Source: Alteromonas marina (GTDB lineage Bacteria; Pseudomonadota; Gammaproteobacteria; Enterobacterales; Alteromonadaceae). Taken from it: a stretch of 64,000 nt of DNA. The notes below the pieces were generated by a model. It worked only from the letters and a program-made list of their open reading frames with translations. It did not search any database and was not told where the DNA came from. This document shows, in pieces, positions 28,501-37,629 of the stretch. The position numbers and the translations under genes are program-made. The stretch is from contig NZ_JWLW01000012.1 in NCBI RefSeq assembly GCF_000808575.1, positions 434,001 to 498,000 of the forward strand, in the 5' to 3' direction. The first letter of the stretch is position 1. The number at the start of each line of letters is the position of its first letter.

Positions 28501-29055
28501 CTGTTGCTCCATTATCTGCGTTAGCTGTTGGCGGGCGCGGCTTACTCGCTTAGCAACGGCACTCTCTTTGATACCTAACATATTGGCTATTTCCAGCTGA
28601 CTGAAACCTTCTAAAAGCAATGCCAGTACCTGTCTGTACTTTATTTCTAGCTGACGTAAGCCTGTCATGAGATCCATCGCATTCTCTTGTAACGTGGCAT
28701 CCCGAGATGAGCTGGCGCTGGTTGTGTGAGAAGAATCAAACTCGCCGTCATGGGTAAACTCTTGACGCCGCTGCTCTTTAATCACGTGATCAACCGCCTT
28801 GTTATGCGCGACTTTAGCAACAAACGTTTTCACACTTGCCTCACCGCGAAAGCCACTATCACTGTCTTTTGAGGCTCCTTCAAAAGCGCGCCAAACCGCC
28901 AGTGACATTTCTTGTATCAGCTCATCTTGAAGTGATTTATTAGCCTCAAATGTTGCCGCAATACGCGCCATGAGCGGCGCGTATTCACTAAGCAGTTTTT
29001 CTATTTGAATGGTTTCTTTCACTGCATTTCCATTTTTATTATTTTTTAATTCCAC
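28495..29055 (-). CDS. RNA polymerase sigma factor, ECF-type
   Basis: A 186-residue sigma-70-family protein with only regions 2 and 4. Region 2 (about residues 20-100) includes LQDELIQEMSLAVWRAF and VKTFVAKVAHNKAVDHVIKE. Region 4 (about 130-183) is a helix-turn-helix with LLLEGFSQLEIANMLGIKESAVAKRVSRAR. This is the layout of an ECF sigma that directs RNA polymerase to a small regulon. The start is GTG at 29055, with a weak ribosome-binding site; an internal GTG at 29022 is possible. It lies between two membrane-protein genes in a tight operon, the second overlapping its stop, which suggests control by a membrane partner. Confidence 0.85.
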   Translation of the reverse strand: MELKNNKNGNAVKETIQIEKLLSEYAPLMARIAATFEANKSLQDELIQEMSLAVWRAFEGASKDSDSGFRGEASVKTFVAKVAHNKAVDHVIKEQRRQEFTHDGEFDSSHTTSASSSRDATLQENAMDLMTGLRQLEIKYRQVLALLLEGFSQLEIANMLGIKESAVAKRVSRARQQLTQIMEQQP

Positions 29056-29092
29056 GCTTTAAGTGAGCAGTTTAATTACGCTTCCTAGCTGA

Positions 29093-29800
29093 TTAGCGAA
29101 ATAAGCGCTGGTAAGCAACAAAGCACATACATGAAACAATAGGGCCAAACACCAATCCCGACAATGCGAAAGTATAGGGCGCAAGTGCAACTGTTAAGAA
29201 AATCATGGCACCTATTATCAACATCGGCTTATAAGCGCCCACTACTACAGCAATACTATTTGTAAAAGATGCTGGGATTGAGCGATGTTTTAAAATAAGC
29301 AACATAGGTACAAATAAAAGCAGTAAATTTATTGGTGTTGCCGAGCCCATCATTAGCCCGACCTTCCAAGCGGGTACATCTACTACAACACCATTTGCTA
29401 ACGCCGCCACTGAATCTGCGCCCATTAACATAGCGCCAATTTGAAATTGGATCCACGCGATTACTGGCCCGGTCAAACTCCACAAAGCAACATTTGTCCA
29501 TGAGCGCAGGGTACCGCCCGACAATCTCAGCTTGTTGTTCTCTGCTAAGTTGGCAATGGCCAACCACATTACGGTAGCCAGAAGCGGACCTACCCATTTC
29601 GATATGCCTAAGCCAATTGGCCCTGCTAGCGCTTGAATGAGCCCCGCGGCAAATAAAGTAACAAAAGAAAGCCCCAATAATTTGAAAGGTGCTTTTATAA
29701 AAAGCTGCCACCCCTCTTTCAGCCATATGAACGCTTCCTTCGCAGGAAGGCTCTTGTTAGCCTGATGGTATGTTGCACGAGTTGAAGTTACCGTTGTCAT
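29093..29800 (-). CDS. Multi-pass membrane protein of unknown function
   Basis: A 235-residue inner-membrane protein with about six hydrophobic segments. The N-terminal motif AKEAFIWLKEGWQLFIKAPF followed by helices resembles the family of bacterial integral membrane proteins that start with a W-rich amphipathic stretch (BPSS1780-like), but I cannot name it firmly. AAGG lies 8 bp before the ATG. It is the first gene of an apparent operon with the sigma factor (37 bp gap) and the repeat-containing membrane protein, and it follows a candidate ECF promoter at 29919-29947. It may be the target or a sensor of the sigma system. Confidence 0.7.
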   Translation of the reverse strand: MTTVTSTRATYHQANKSLPAKEAFIWLKEGWQLFIKAPFKLLGLSFVTLFAAGLIQALAGPIGLGISKWVGPLLATVMWLAIANLAENNKLRLSGGTLRSWTNVALWSLTGPVIAWIQFQIGAMLMGADSVAALANGVVVDVPAWKVGLMMGSATPINLLLLFVPMLLILKHRSIPASFTNSIAVVVGAYKPMLIIGAMIFLTVALAPYTFALSGLVFGPIVSCMCFVAYQRLFR

Positions 29801-29918
29801 GTTTTTATCCTTTGCATTGCGTAAGCGTTAGTATTGAGTTTCACTGTTGTTTCATCCCAGCCTGCTACGCGTTAACTGCTTATCGTACGGTTGGGTTCAT
29901 TGATTGATTTTTCCCCTA

Positions 29919-29947
29919 TAGACGATAGCGATTGCAAAATCCTGACA
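29919..29947 (-). promoter_or_regulatory. Candidate ECF sigma promoter
   Basis: On the minus strand, TGTCAGGAT (29947-29939) is followed by CGTCTA (29924-29919). The 14 bases between the CAGGAT core and CGTCTA suit an ECF-type -35/-10 pair. It sits about 120 bp upstream of the first gene of the sigma operon and suggests autoregulation. The rest of the 373-bp gap 29801-30173 is AT-rich and shows only the tyrS terminator. Confidence 0.4.
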
Positions 29948-30122
29948 AACTTTTTCAAAAAAAAGTAAGAAAAATAAAAAACGTTTAACGACAATTACTT
30001 ATAAACGTTAAAGCCAATATCCCCAACTTTCAAATTTGGCTTGATGCTTAACTTTGTATGAGTAGTTAGGGCCTTCTAAAAAAATAATCGCCCTACTATC
30101 CACTAGTACTTATATTTCAGGC

Positions 30123-30150
30123 AAAAAAAAGCCCGCTTAACTAAGCGGGC
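30123..30150 (-). terminator. Terminator of tyrS
   Basis: GCCCGCTTAACTAAGCGGGC stem followed on the minus strand by T8, 24 bp after the tyrS stop. Confidence 0.92.
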
Positions 30151-30173
30151 TTTCAAAAACTATCAGAAAAACA

Positions 30174-31373
30174 TTAGGCTAGCGTAATACGCGCAAACTT
30201 GCGTTTACCCACCTGATACACATTTTCACCTTTTTCGGTGATTACTAAGCGGGTGTCTTCCACTTTATCGCCGTTAATTTTAACTGCGCCTTGCTTAATC
30301 ATGCGCATAGCATCTGAAGTCGAACCTACAAGGTTAGCTTCTTTCAACAAATTACCAATGGCAATACCTTCATCACTTAATGCAATTTCAAGCTCGGGCA
30401 TGTCGTCAGGAATAGCGTTTTTCTGGAAACGTTGAATAAAGTCCTGATGCGCGCCTTCTGCCGCTGCGTCGTCATGGAAGCGTGCAATAATTTCTTTCGC
30501 CAGCATGATTTTAATATCACGTGGGTTTTCACCGTTAGCAACGCGAGTTTTAAGCTCAGCAATCTCTTCTAGCGGTCGGAAGCTTAGAAGGTCATAGTAA
30601 CGCCACATCAAATCATCAGAAATAGACATCACTTTACCAAACATATCGTTTGGCGCGTCAGTGATACCGATGTAGTTGTTCAAAGACTTAGACATCTTCT
30701 GAACGCCGTCTAGACCTTCTAAAAGCGGAACCATTACAATAGATTGCTGCTTTTGGCCTTGCTCTTTTTGAAGCTCACGACCCATTAGCAAGTTAAAGCG
30801 CTGATCAGTACCACCTAATTCAACGTCTGACTCTAGCGCAACTGAATCCCAACCTTGCACTAACGGATACAGAAACTCGTGAATAGCAATTGGCTGACCG
30901 TTGTTATAACGCTTTTTAAAGTCGTCACGCTCAAGCATACGTGCAACGGTCTGACTAGCCGCAAGTTTAATCATACCTGCCGCGCCAAGGCCATCCATCC
31001 ACTCTGAGTTAAAACGAATTTCCGTTTTATCTTCATCAAGGATCTTGAACACCTGTTCCTGATACGTTTTTGCGTTCTCTAATACCTGTTCTTTACTTAA
31101 AGGCTTGCGTGTTACATTTTTACCTGTAGGATCGCCAATTAGGCCAGTAAAATCGCCAATAAGAAAAACAACTTTGTGGCCTAGTTGCTGAAATGTACGC
31201 AACTTGTTGATCAACACAGTGTGACCAAGATGCAGATCAGGCGCAGTTGGATCAAAACCCGCTTTGATAGTAAGGGTTTTGCCGGATTTTAGTTTTTCAA
31301 TTAAATCCTCTTCGGGGAGTATTTCATCAACGCCCCGTTTAATCTCAGCTAGCGCTGTTTGCCAATCTTTCAT
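30174..31373 (-). CDS. tyrS: Tyrosyl-tRNA synthetase
   Basis: A 399-residue class I aminoacyl-tRNA synthetase that charges tRNA-Tyr. The HIGH-type signature is HLGHTVLIN, the KMSKS loop is [14 protein letters not shown], and the C-terminal S4 RNA-binding domain (about residues 335-399) reads [19 protein letters not shown]. The length fits the shorter bacterial type sometimes called TyrZ. It is divergent from mepM and anmK, an arrangement I recall from pseudomonads and other gammaproteobacteria. It has its own terminator. Confidence 0.97.
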   Translation of the reverse strand: MKDWQTALAEIKRGVDEILPEEDLIEKLKSGKTLTIKAGFDPTAPDLHLGHTVLINKLRTFQQLGHKVVFLIGDFTGLIGDPTGKNVTRKPLSKEQVLENAKTYQEQVFKILDEDKTEIRFNSEWMDGLGAAGMIKLAASQTVARMLERDDFKKRYNNGQPIAIHEFLYPLVQGWDSVALESDVELGGTDQRFNLLMGRELQKEQGQKQQSIVMVPLLEGLDGVQKMSKSLNNYIGITDAPNDMFGKVMSISDDLMWRYYDLLSFRPLEEIAELKTRVANGENPRDIKIMLAKEIIARFHDDAAAEGAHQDFIQRFQKNAIPDDMPELEIALSDEGIAIGNLLKEANLVGSTSDAMRMIKQGAVKINGDKVEDTRLVITEKGENVYQVGKRKFARITLA

Positions 31374-31689
31374 TTGTACGTCACACTCTTAAAAAAACTG
31401 TATATTCAATATTGGCGGGCATTTTACGCGTACAACGGAACCATTAAAAGGTTTGCGCGTCAAAAAACGGATTACAAACAGTCATGTTGTTAAACCCAAC
31501 AGTTTTTAACGTGGAAATAGAGTGCTGAATTAACGGGGACTGTATTCAGTAAACTCAAGAAATAGTCTTCATGATAAGAGCTATTGGGTGTAACAATTTG
31601 CGCTAACAATATAATGAGAAAAGTTGCATTTTTAAGCAACGTATGTGAAATAGTGTTGTGCACATAACATTTCTCAGGTGGGCAGTAGT
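31374..31689. other. Divergent promoter region between tyrS and the M23 peptidase
   Basis: 316 bp without an ORF. It must carry both promoters. The plus-strand leader is AT-rich, and no operator or T-box was recognised. Confidence 0.45.
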
Positions 31690-33015
31690 ATGAGAAAGAA
31701 ACTAGACGCTTCTAAAGCGCTCAATTTATTTAAAAAGTTACCGAAACAGCACAGAACTGGGTTAGCAGTGGCTAGCTTATTTCTGGGTGGGCTTATTCTT
31801 TTTCCAAGTGAACCAGTAGAAGCCAGTCGCCATCAAGAAGCACACATTCTGGATGCGGGTGTCCGCTATCCGGTGGAGCTTCATATTGCGCCGTCAACCA
31901 ACGTATTTTCTGGTGAAGAAGAATCTTCATGGCAGACGTACAAGGTGCGCAGTGGCGATACATTAGCAAAACTATTTAAGCGTGCTGGCTTCACGTCGCG
32001 TGACGTATATAACGTAACGCAGGCAGGAGAGCTAACAAAAACGCTGGTTACTTTATTGCCCGGCGATGAACTATCGTTTAAGGCGAATAAAGACGGCAGC
32101 TTCGGCGAGTTAAAGTACAAATTGTCTTCGACTGAAACCCTGTTTGTACGCCCAGAATCGTCGGATGAGAACAGCGCCTTAACCGCTGAGCTTGAAAAGC
32201 GAGATGTAGACATTCGCTACAACTTCGCCCAAGGTGAAATTCACTCAAGTTTTTGGAATGCCGCCAGTGAAGCAGGTTTAACCAGCAATCAAATTATGAA
32301 TTTGGCTGGCATTTTCGGCTGGGATATCGACTTCGCTATTGAGATCCGATCTGGCGATACGTTTAACGTAGTATTTGAAGAGCAGTACATTGATGGTGAA
32401 TTTGTCGGTTACGGCGACATCGTAGCAGCAGAGTTTACCAACCAAGGCGAGCATTTTAGCGCTATTCTTCACGAAGATGGCACATACTACACGCCAGAAG
32501 GGCGCAGTATGCGTAAGAGCTTCCTGCGTGCGCCAGTGAATTTTAGATATGTAAGCTCTAACTTCACAAAAGCTCGCTTCCACCCAGTGCAAAAGCGTTG
32601 GAAAGCGCACCGCGGTACAGATTACGTTGCTGCGGTTGGTACGCCAGTTATGGCTGCGGGTGACGGTAAAGTAATTAAAGCGGGATACGATAAATATAAC
32701 GGTCACCATGTTTTCATTCAGCATGGCGAGAAATACACGACCAAATATCTTCACTTTAAGAAGCGTGCAGTGAAAGTGGGAGATACGGTTAAGCAAGGCC
32801 AAACCGTGGGCTATTTAGGTAGTTCAGGTATGGTTACTGGCGCCCATCTGCACTATGAGTTCTTAGTGGATGGTGTTCACAGAAACCCACGTACGGTAGA
32901 ACTACCGAAGGCGCTTCCTATTGCTAAGGAAGAGAAAGAAAGATTTATGGAAATTGCCGCAATGCGCCAAGAGCAGCTAGATAATAACAAGCGCATTATG
33001 CTTGCGATGCAATAG
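31690..33015 (+). CDS. mepM: M23-family murein DD-endopeptidase (MepM-like)
   Basis: A 441-residue cell-envelope metallopeptidase expected to cut D-Ala-mDAP crosslinks to let new peptidoglycan in. An N-terminal membrane anchor or signal (about residues 25-45, LAVASLFLGGLILFPS) is followed by a LysM/OapA-like region (QTYKVRSGDTLAKLFKRAGF) and a second linker domain. The C-terminal M23 domain (about 290-395) has the zinc ligands in HRGTDYVA and GAHLHYEF, with NGHHVFIQHG between. I chose the ATG at 31690, with AGGTGGG 8 bp upstream; a GTG at 31678 would add four residues. anmK starts 10 bp later, linking wall cutting to recycling of its products. Confidence 0.92.
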   Translation: MRKKLDASKALNLFKKLPKQHRTGLAVASLFLGGLILFPSEPVEASRHQEAHILDAGVRYPVELHIAPSTNVFSGEEESSWQTYKVRSGDTLAKLFKRAGFTSRDVYNVTQAGELTKTLVTLLPGDELSFKANKDGSFGELKYKLSSTETLFVRPESSDENSALTAELEKRDVDIRYNFAQGEIHSSFWNAASEAGLTSNQIMNLAGIFGWDIDFAIEIRSGDTFNVVFEEQYIDGEFVGYGDIVAAEFTNQGEHFSAILHEDGTYYTPEGRSMRKSFLRAPVNFRYVSSNFTKARFHPVQKRWKAHRGTDYVAAVGTPVMAAGDGKVIKAGYDKYNGHHVFIQHGEKYTTKYLHFKKRAVKVGDTVKQGQTVGYLGSSGMVTGAHLHYEFLVDGVHRNPRTVELPKALPIAKEEKERFMEIAAMRQEQLDNNKRIMLAMQ

Positions 33016-33025
33016 CGACGACTAG

Positions 33026-34228
33026 ATGGCAAAATATATTGGCCTGATGTCAGGTACTAGCATGGACGGCGTCGACGCCGTCCTATGCGATATTTCACAT
33101 ACGTCTTGTACTACCCTCGCCGCCCATTCAATTCCTTATTCTGCCGAATTACTTACTGCACTCAATGCACTTTGTAGTGAAGGTCCTGATGAACTTAACA
33201 GTTTGGCCATCGCTGATAGGCTGGTTGCTGAAACCTTTGCACAGGTCACCTTAGCGCTGCTTGAGAAAAACAACCTACATCCTTCGGATATTACGGCTAT
33301 TGGCTCGCACGGCCAAACCATACGTCACCACCCAAATTCCGATGTATTGTCAGCACACTTTGCAGGATCATCCATACGCGGCTTCACCTGTCAGATAGGC
33401 GATCCTAATACCATCGCTGTTCTTACCGGCATTGATGTTATTGCCGACTTTAGGCGCAAAGATATAGCCCTTGGTGGTCAGGGTGCTCCCTTAGTGCCCG
33501 CTTTTCATAATGCAGTATTTGCCAGTGATGATAAACACCGGGCACTCGTTAACATTGGCGGTATAGCAAACGTTTCAATGCTTGCGCCAAAACAAGATGC
33601 TTCGCCACCTAAAGGGTTTGATACCGGACCCGGTAACACCTTGATGGATCAGTGGATAAGTCTTCATTTAAATAAAAGCTTTGATAAAGACGGAGCATGG
33701 GCTGCGTCAGGGCATTGTCACTCAGGCCTGTTAGACAGGCTCTTACTGGATGATTACTTCGCTTTGCCTGCACCCAAAAGCACTGGCAGAGAGTATTTCA
33801 ATATCAATTGGTTAAGTAATGCGCTTGCCAATTACTTCCCTTCTAGGGCAGAGCTGCAAAGCGAAGAAAAGAACAATAATTTAGCCCCTAAAGACGTGCA
33901 AGCTACCCTACTTTCGCTAACAGGTAGCACTATCGCTCAGGAAATTGTGAAGCATTTTCCTAAAACAAATAGAGAAGGCGCAAAAAGCGAAGTTATAGTG
34001 TGTGGCGGTGGCGCTTTCAATAAAGCATTAATGCATAACCTGAGCAATGCGTTGAGCGATTATGTAGTAACAGACAGCCATGCTCTGGGCATCCATCCAC
34101 AGCACGTTGAAGGCGCAGCATTTGCGTGGTTTGCACATGCGTATGTGAATGATATTCCAGGCAATGTGCCTGCAGTCACAGGGGCTTCGAAAGCCACGGT
34201 ACTCGGAGCGTTATATAAAAAAGCGTAA
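33026..34228 (+). CDS. anmK: Anhydro-N-acetylmuramic acid kinase
   Basis: A 400-residue sugar kinase of the ASKHA fold that converts 1,6-anhydro-MurNAc to MurNAc-6-phosphate during peptidoglycan recycling. Signatures are GLMSGTSMDGVDAVL at the N-terminus, IGDPNTIAVLTGIDVIADFR, VNIGGIANVS and GFDTGPGNTLMD. It is about 30 residues longer than E. coli AnmK, partly from a charged insert around residues 270-290 (AELQSEEKNNNLAPKDV). It lies 10 bp downstream of the M23 peptidase, in the same operon. Confidence 0.96.
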   Translation: MAKYIGLMSGTSMDGVDAVLCDISHTSCTTLAAHSIPYSAELLTALNALCSEGPDELNSLAIADRLVAETFAQVTLALLEKNNLHPSDITAIGSHGQTIRHHPNSDVLSAHFAGSSIRGFTCQIGDPNTIAVLTGIDVIADFRRKDIALGGQGAPLVPAFHNAVFASDDKHRALVNIGGIANVSMLAPKQDASPPKGFDTGPGNTLMDQWISLHLNKSFDKDGAWAASGHCHSGLLDRLLLDDYFALPAPKSTGREYFNINWLSNALANYFPSRAELQSEEKNNNLAPKDVQATLLSLTGSTIAQEIVKHFPKTNREGAKSEVIVCGGGAFNKALMHNLSNALSDYVVTDSHALGIHPQHVEGAAFAWFAHAYVNDIPGNVPAVTGASKATVLGALYKKA

Positions 34229-34258
34229 GGGCGACAGGCTATCGCCCTCAAACGCTTT
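34220..34258. terminator. Nested hairpin between anmK and nhaD
   Basis: The outer stem AAAGCGT/ACGCTTT encloses an inner GGGCGA/TCGCCC stem and overlaps the anmK stop. It lies between convergent genes and has only weak T-tracts, so it may act as a modest bidirectional terminator. Confidence 0.6.
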
Positions 34259-34291
34259 ATTGGTTCTTTTTATAAAAGCAACGTCACCACC

Positions 34292-35545
34292 TTAACTTGC
34301 CGTAACAAATAAATTCGCCATTACCAATACTAGCGCGTAACCCACGCTATACGCTGCAAGAAGAAGCAACACGAACTTGCCGTATTTGGCGAACGTCAGG
34401 CCCTTAACCTTACTCATGGTAACAATACCTGCTGATGAGCCAATAATAAGTAACGAGCCCCCCACGCCTACTGCATACGTGAACGCCATCCACTCAGCTG
34501 TCGACATGGCAATGTCCGCTTTTAACAACGCAGCAGTTAATGGCACATTATCTATCATGGAAGACAACACCCCCATCACAAAGTTGGCCCCTGTTGAAGG
34601 CATTACGCTATATACATGTAAAAGTGCGCCCAATGCGTCAATGTGATCGAGCATACCGACAAGCAGCAACACCCCAAGGAAAAACAGAAGCGTGTCGAAT
34701 TCTATTAGGCGAATATAGTCCAAGATAGGATCATCATATTTTTCTTCTCCCATAAAGGTTGCCACTAAAAACATAACCGCCATACCCGCTAAAAACGAAA
34801 GCATAGGTGGAATAGCAAAAAGCACATTGGCAATTAACGTCAGTACAATAGTGGACAGGAATATTCCCGCAATTACGTAATCAACCGGCCTAAGTTCATG
34901 ACGTGTTTTTTTTATTTTAACCTCCCCCTTCATACCTATACTCAACAGTAACGCTAGAAATAGTACTGCTGTGAGTGAAGGAATAATAAGTAAGAGCAGC
35001 TGAGTTATAGTGACCTTATCATCCAAGAAAATCATAAGAGTGGTGACATCCCCGGTTATTAGCGACACGCCCCCAGAGTTCACCGCAAATACCACTAGCA
35101 CGGCAAATCGCATGGTTTGGTTAAAGGGCAAACCCAAGGATAAAACCATGGCAATAGACACCAAGGTCGCTGTGATGTTGTCAGCTAGCGAGGAGAAGCA
35201 AAAACTAAAAATAGCGGTAAAGAATATGAGTTTTTTGAGGGTTATTTTTTGCGGCATGATAATGTTTAACATGTTTTCAATCATGCCTTTGCGGTTAAGG
35301 TAAGCAACGAAAGTCATTGCCGCTAAAAGGAATAACCAGAGGGTGGATATTTCGCTTATGTTTTCTATGAGGTGTTCATTGAGCTCTGCTAGGTGAGGGC
35401 CCCTATTCGCATCTATGAAAAGAAGGATCCATGCGAATGTTCCGAAAAATAATGTGGTTTTGGCTTTATTCACGTGTAGCACTTCTTCAAATACCACACC
35501 CAATAATGCCATTACCGCTATGCCAATGAGCACATAGTCCAGCAT
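34292..35545 (-). CDS. nhaD: Sodium/proton antiporter NhaD
   Basis: A 417-residue inner-membrane antiporter of the NhaD type, which expels sodium at alkaline pH and suits a marine organism. It has about 11-12 hydrophobic segments. FEEVLHVNKAKTTLFFGTFAW follows the first helix, SSLADNITATLVSIAMVLS and MIDNVPLTAALLKADI are the paired ion-binding regions with conserved Asp-Asn, and GGSLLIIGSSAGIV lies near the C-terminus. I chose the ATG at 35545, with GGGAG 8 bp upstream; a TTG at 35560 would add five residues. It converges with anmK. Confidence 0.93.
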   Translation of the reverse strand: MLDYVLIGIAVMALLGVVFEEVLHVNKAKTTLFFGTFAWILLFIDANRGPHLAELNEHLIENISEISTLWLFLLAAMTFVAYLNRKGMIENMLNIIMPQKITLKKLIFFTAIFSFCFSSLADNITATLVSIAMVLSLGLPFNQTMRFAVLVVFAVNSGGVSLITGDVTTLMIFLDDKVTITQLLLLIIPSLTAVLFLALLLSIGMKGEVKIKKTRHELRPVDYVIAGIFLSTIVLTLIANVLFAIPPMLSFLAGMAVMFLVATFMGEEKYDDPILDYIRLIEFDTLLFFLGVLLLVGMLDHIDALGALLHVYSVMPSTGANFVMGVLSSMIDNVPLTAALLKADIAMSTAEWMAFTYAVGVGGSLLIIGSSAGIVTMSKVKGLTFAKYGKFVLLLLAAYSVGYALVLVMANLFVTAS

Positions 35546-35740
35546 ACGTTTTACTCCCAAATTGTCAGGGGTGAATTATACGATTGCTGCTCATGCTTTA
35601 GCAGGTGTTCTGCGCTATACAAGGGGAAAAATCAGTTATATTCAACATGCACTAAACTGATGAAAATACGGTGAAAAAATGCTGTTAACTAATTGAGTAC
35701 ATTCCTCAAAAAAGTGGAATACATAACGTATTCAATATAC

Positions 35741-35769
35741 AAAAAAGGCCAGTGATAAAATCACTGGCC
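35741..35769 (-). terminator. Terminator of the FucP-like transporter gene
   Basis: GGCCAGTGAT, loop AAA, ATCACTGGCC, followed on the minus strand by T6. Confidence 0.92.
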
Positions 35770-35792
35770 CCGTACACGTTACTTAAGAAATA

Positions 35793-37130
35793 CTATTTAG
35801 CTATTCCCATTTCCATCTTTTTAAGGGCATCTGCGTCTATTTCGGACTGAGGCTTAGCGCTGCTCTTTTTGGCGCGCATGTCGAAGTAGCCATAGCCACC
35901 TACTAGCAAGAAGCAAATAGCTGGAACAATATATGACACAATAACACCTGCGCTATCAATAATGGCGGCTTGGAACAGCGGCATAATAGCTCCACCAAGA
36001 ATGGCCATTACAAGGCCTGCTGCGCCTAGCTTAGTGTCTTCCCCCAGACCTTCAAGCGCAATGCCGTAAATCGTTGGAAACATGAGTGACAAACAGGCAG
36101 AGATAGATACCAATGCGATTACGCCTGCTAAATTAGGAGACTGTGTCATGAAGATACATAGCGCCATGGCAATCAGTGACATGATCATTAGCAGTCTAGC
36201 TGGATAGAGGTACTGCATAACCCACGTCATCACGAAACGAGAAATTAGAAATACAATCATGCTGTATTGTAAAATTTCACCACCACTCACTTCATTGCCA
36301 CCTGTCGCTTTCATTGCATATTGGATGGTGAAGGTCCACACGCACGTTTGTGCTCCGACATTAAAAAACTGAGCCAATACGCCAAACCGATAATGCTTGT
36401 TGGCTACTAACCGCTTAAGCGAAGCGCCCAACTTAACGTCTTCCACACTAGACTCAACCGATTCTTGAATTGGCGCTTTGATCAGGAAGATTGCAACCCA
36501 AACCAAAACGAGTACACATGCCATACCTACATAAGGAAGCATTACCGCATCAAGCTCAGCCCCTATCACGTTTTTAAGCTCGCTTACCGACATGGCGGCA
36601 CGCTCTTGTGCAGATGCCTGATTCAGGTTTGGCAATATAAGCGTTGCAGCCAAAAACACACCTAAATTAGTACCAACGGGATTAAATGCTTGAGCTAGAT
36701 TTAAACGGCGTGTCGCACTTTTTTGATTTCCCATCGCCATGACGTAAGGGTTCGCCGACGTTTCCAGAATGGATAATCCACCAGCCAATACAAAAAGTGC
36801 AGCAAGGAAAAAACCGTAAGTCATGGTTTGACTGGCTGGATAAAACAGAAATGCCCCCGCGGCCGCGCAGCCCAGTCCGGTCAATACACCTGTTTTATAA
36901 GAAAAGCGCTTGTTGATAAAAGCAGCAGGAATGGCTAAGCAAAAATACGCGCCATAATAGGCAAATTGAACCAATGCCGATTGCAAAGACGACATGGTAA
37001 ATATTTTACTAAATACCTTTACCAAAGGGTCTGTCATGTTCGCAGCCACACCCCATGCAGCAAAGCAAATCGTTAACAATACAAAGGGAATCAATGTGTC
37101 TTTGGAAACCAAAGGGGCGTTGTTTTTCAT
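35793..37130 (-). CDS. MFS sugar:proton symporter, FucP/NagP type
   Basis: A 445-residue major-facilitator protein with 12 predicted helices. The N-terminal helix AAWGVAANMTDPLVKVF and GGLSILETSANPYVMAMG match the FucP subfamily, which imports fucose, glucose, galactose or N-acetylglucosamine with protons. The exact sugar cannot be told from sequence. It is divergent from an outer-membrane porin gene, which suggests joint uptake of one carbohydrate across both membranes. No kinase or catabolic enzyme lies alongside. It has its own terminator. Confidence 0.88.
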   Translation of the reverse strand: MKNNAPLVSKDTLIPFVLLTICFAAWGVAANMTDPLVKVFSKIFTMSSLQSALVQFAYYGAYFCLAIPAAFINKRFSYKTGVLTGLGCAAAGAFLFYPASQTMTYGFFLAALFVLAGGLSILETSANPYVMAMGNQKSATRRLNLAQAFNPVGTNLGVFLAATLILPNLNQASAQERAAMSVSELKNVIGAELDAVMLPYVGMACVLVLVWVAIFLIKAPIQESVESSVEDVKLGASLKRLVANKHYRFGVLAQFFNVGAQTCVWTFTIQYAMKATGGNEVSGGEILQYSMIVFLISRFVMTWVMQYLYPARLLMIMSLIAMALCIFMTQSPNLAGVIALVSISACLSLMFPTIYGIALEGLGEDTKLGAAGLVMAILGGAIMPLFQAAIIDSAGVIVSYIVPAICFLLVGGYGYFDMRAKKSSAKPQSEIDADALKKMEMGIAK

Positions 37131-37629
37131 AAGAACGGCCTTTCGCTTGTAAAAAATTAGTTAACCAATTTAAGCATTGCTCTTTACCCCTGTCAATAAA
37201 TCAATTTGATTTATTTATTACGAATTGCACTGGAAATTAGACTTTATATGTAGAAAACCGTTAACAAAAACCACCGAACTATATTCAAACCGATTACAAG
37301 CGAGATTAAAATAATATAAAATTCAATATATTAAAGTAAACACGAAATACTAACGAAAGAATACTGCCCACTTGGAAATATCGTTATTCCATCTCCCTTC
37401 CGTTAACGAAAAACACACAAATTTTGAAAATTAAATAAATAAACAAGGTTGATTTAATAACAAAGGTTAGTTAGATTTCGTTCAAAACAAGCATATGTTA
37501 ACGCGTTGTAACGTTAGCTACCTCTGATTTATCTCGCGTCAACAAGGAGTTAGCAACAAATGCGTAGATGTCATCAGTCACACGCTCATAACAAGCTGCG
37601 GTTGATAAACATTTTTAATTGAGAGAATA
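37131..37629. promoter_or_regulatory. AT-rich divergent control region of transporter and porin
   Basis: 499 bp without an ORF, strongly AT-rich. It contains GTTAACGCGTTGTAACG, with an AACGCGTT palindrome at 37500-37507, about 125 bp before the porin ATG. That is a plausible LacI/GntR-type operator half or core. Several GTTAAC motifs occur on both sides (near 37160, 37260, 37400). The porin has a 5' leader of unknown length. Confidence 0.4.

Noticed and set aside
29256-29726. 156-codon frame on the same strand as the membrane protein gene
   Set aside because: It is a shifted frame of the 235-residue membrane protein. Its composition is not protein-like, and the real frame has a good ribosome-binding site.
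32278-32802. 174-codon frame antisense to the M23 peptidase gene
   Set aside because: It covers the conserved zinc-peptidase domain on the other strand and has no protein features.
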